Shown here one piece after another: positions 62,606 through 64,000 of a stretch of DNA of 64,000 nt. A model generated the notes under the pieces. That model saw nothing but the letters and a program-made list of their open reading frames with translations, was not told the origin of the DNA and ran no database searches. The stretch is from the NCBI GenBank assembly GCA_025163595.1, contig CP104100.1, positions 1,116,001-1,180,000 of the forward strand, in the 5' to 3' direction. The DNA comes from Phaeobacter sp. G2. GTDB lineage: Bacteria; Pseudomonadota; Alphaproteobacteria; Rhodobacterales; Rhodobacteraceae. Both the position numbers and the translations under genes were made by a program. Positions within the stretch are counted from its first letter, which is position 1, and each line of letters opens with the position of its first letter.

Positions 62606-63330
62606 TGAGCACGCTGGAGGGAAAGACCTATTGGGTGATCGGCGCAAGCGAAGGCCTGGGGCGGGAGATTGCCAAGGGGCTGGTTGATGCGGGGGCGCAT
62701 GTGGTTCTGTCCGCCAGATCTGGCAAGCGGTTACAACAGCTTGCTTGGGCTCTTGGATCAGCAACACCGCTGGCGATGGACGTGACCGATGCGACCTCGG
62801 TGCAGGACGCGGTAAAAAACCTGGGGCCGATTGATGGTGTGGTTTACAACGCGGGCACCTATGCCCCGATGCGCAGCCAGGAATGGGACAGCCAGACAGC
62901 CCTGGGCATGCTGGAGGTGAATTTTTCCGGCGCTGTGCGGGTGTTGGGCCATATCCTACCTGAATTTGTCGCAAAGGAGAGCGGTGATATCACGTTGATT
63001 GGATCATTGGCGGGGTATCAGGGATTGCCTGCAGCGGTTGGCTACGGGGCAAGCAAGTCAGCGCTGATCAGCCTGGCAGAAACGATGCGCCACGATCTGC
63101 GCGGCAGCGGTGTCACCATTCGCATTGTTAATCCCGGCTTTATCAAAACGCGCCTGACTGACATGAACGATTTTTCAATGCCGCAGTTGATGTCCGCAGA
63201 GACAGCAGCGGAGAATGTGCTCTGGGCCATGCAAACGCGGCGGTTTCGCACCGATTTCCCACGACCGTTTTCATGGGCCATCAAGGCCTTGACGCTGCTG
63301 CCCGACTGGCTGGTCTATCGCGGCAAATAG
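62605..63330 (+). CDS. Short-chain dehydrogenase/reductase
   Basis: 241 residues. NAD(P) motif G-A-S-E-G-L-G-R-E (TGxxxGxG variant) near residue 12, N-A-G in V-V-Y-N-A-G-T, and the catalytic Ser/Tyr/Lys set in I-G-S-L-A-G-Y-Q ... Y-G-A-S-K-S. Complete classical SDR. Co-transcribed with DUF1365; likely reduces a lipid-derived carbonyl in the same stress-response cluster, substrate unknown. Confidence 0.9.
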   Translation: MSTLEGKTYWVIGASEGLGREIAKGLVDAGAHVVLSARSGKRLQQLAWALGSATPLAMDVTDATSVQDAVKNLGPIDGVVYNAGTYAPMRSQEWDSQTALGMLEVNFSGAVRVLGHILPEFVAKESGDITLIGSLAGYQGLPAAVGYGASKSALISLAETMRHDLRGSGVTIRIVNPGFIKTRLTDMNDFSMPQLMSAETAAENVLWAMQTRRFRTDFPRPFSWAIKALTLLPDWLVYRGK

Positions 63331-63353
63331 GCGGGCCGCGCCATTTCGCCCGG

Positions 63354-63417
63354 TCCCTGTTTAAGCCAGTCCCTATTTAGCCCAGTCCCTGTTTAACCCA
63401 ATCCCTATTTAGCCCAG
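63354..63417. repeat. Four tandem 16-bp repeats
   Basis: Units at 63354, 63370, 63386 and 63402 alternate between tccctgttta- and tccctattta-type sequences, all ending in cccag or close variants; a fifth, degenerate copy follows. Lies between convergent SDR and chrR genes. Confidence 0.85.
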
Positions 63418-63502
63418 CCCCTAATGCGCTAAGTAGATGCAGTGCATCGAGCGCTACCACCTGTCAGGTGCGCAGCTGTGCACAAACGGTTTCCTGGGCA
63501 GC

Positions 63503-64000
63503 CTATATTCGGAAAAAGGGTTGCAACAAGCGCGGCATGAAGGCGTTGAACCGCAGTGGCGCATCGGTTGCCGCCAAGCAAATACAGGCATCCCCTGCAT
63601 CGGCTATGGGCGTGTGTTCCAGCTCTTCATCCGCGATTTCAACATCGCCCACACCAAAGCTCCCGGTTTCATCACTAAAGCTGCCCTGCAGAACCAGGGT
63701 CAGTTCCAGGCCATTATGGCTATGGTCGGGAACAGCTTGCCCCGCCGGAATATACAACAGCCGCACGGATCCTGTATCTGTTGCAGACAGAATGCTTTGT
63801 CTGACCCCCATGCCCAGTGTCTTCCAGCGCGGTGAACGGCCTTTCAGGGCTTCCATGACTGGGCCTGGATAGATGTCGCGGGCGTCATATATTGGTTCAG
63901 GTCGCACCGGTTCATCAAGCAGCGCCATCACGTTGGACTTTAAGCTGCCAGAGAGCGCAACATTTTCAGTGCGCTGCAGCACCGCGCCCCCCAGCGTCTG
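63503..64000 (-). CDS. chrR: ChrR-type zinc anti-sigma factor, C-terminal part
   Basis: Partial; about 165 codons to the window edge, in frame to the last base. The cupin-like domain has H-S-H-N-G-L-E-L-T-L-V-L-Q-G with two His and a Glu, and a further His in E-L-E-H-T-P, equivalent to the second metal site of ChrR. The region before it (S-L-K-S-N-V-M-A-L-L-D-E-P) is the linker to the N-terminal anti-sigma domain, which is outside the window. ChrR releases its ECF sigma factor RpoE under singlet oxygen or organic peroxide. The sigma gene should lie just past the edge. Confidence 0.85.
   Translation of the reverse strand, partial: QTLGGAVLQRTENVALSGSLKSNVMALLDEPVRPEPIYDARDIYPGPVMEALKGRSPRWKTLGMGVRQSILSATDTGSVRLLYIPAGQAVPDHSHNGLELTLVLQGSFSDETGSFGVGDVEIADEELEHTPIADAGDACICLAATDAPLRFNAFMPRLLQPFFRI

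Noticed and set aside
63354..63417. CRISPR array
   Set aside because: Units are directly adjacent without spacers; simple tandem repeat.

Overview
The window looks like chromosomal DNA of a marine Rhodobacteraceae (Roseobacter-group) alphaproteobacterium. The basis is high GC and third-position GC preference, a class I lysyl-tRNA synthetase, a DddW-like cupin next to a divergent LysR gene, a ChrR-type zinc anti-sigma factor beside a fatty-acid methyltransferase cluster, complete tctDE/tctCBA tripartite carboxylate genes, and comDE-type sulfopyruvate decarboxylase genes. Species cannot be assigned from sequence alone.

Layout. 1-6.9 kb: a partial gamma-glutamylcyclotransferase-like gene, an NsrR-like Rrf2 regulator, a YbbA/YbbP ABC exporter divergent from a TesA-type esterase, cspA, an L,D-transpeptidase, trxC and a small membrane protein. 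7-8.5 kb: an accessory patch with a stand-alone DUF4157 (HELAH) protein, long palindromic repeats and an AT-rich gene resembling MltR/HEPN-type proteins. 8.6-19 kb: housekeeping and metabolic genes (ettA, nadD, dacB, a molybdopterin oxidoreductase whose ribosome binding site lies in a perfect hairpin, a TerB-like gene, dddW-like/LysR, lysK). 19.4-28 kb: an orphan beta-helix protein, HugZ-like, outer-membrane-like, ABM and UspA genes (the last with an FNR-type box), comDE, an MDR dehydrogenase and a LysR gene. 28-34.3 kb: a TctD/TctE two-component system with a co-transcribed binding protein, divergent from tctCBA. 34.4-44.4 kb: rhomboid, MFS, a hybrid kinase/response regulator pair divergent from a PhnD-C-E-E transporter with a HAD phosphatase. 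44.5-48.4 kb: AraC, cupin, flavin monooxygenase and an alpha/beta hydrolase interrupted by an in-frame TGA.

48.4-56.8 kb is a probable genomic island: an IS3-family remnant, a two-gene operon (cytosolic M48-type metallopeptidase plus a roughly 1700-residue kinase-like/DUF4011/SF1-helicase/nuclease-fold protein), decayed MFS and tyrosine-integrase genes, and a tRNA-Arg(UCU) gene at the edge. The operon has the architecture of anti-phage defence proteins (related to Hhe and Mokosh helicases), but with a peptidase partner that I do not associate with either; it is the best candidate for an undescribed system here.

57-64 kb is a sigmaE/ChrR-type cluster: a five-gene overlapping operon (FAD oxidoreductase, Cfa-like methyltransferase, chalcone-isomerase-like, MFS, DUF3833) divergent from DUF1365 and SDR genes, with a TGATCC-N18-TA promoter-like element on each strand of the shared intergenic region and the 3' part of chrR at the window edge. 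In Rhodobacter this regulon answers singlet oxygen and makes modified (furan) membrane fatty acids.
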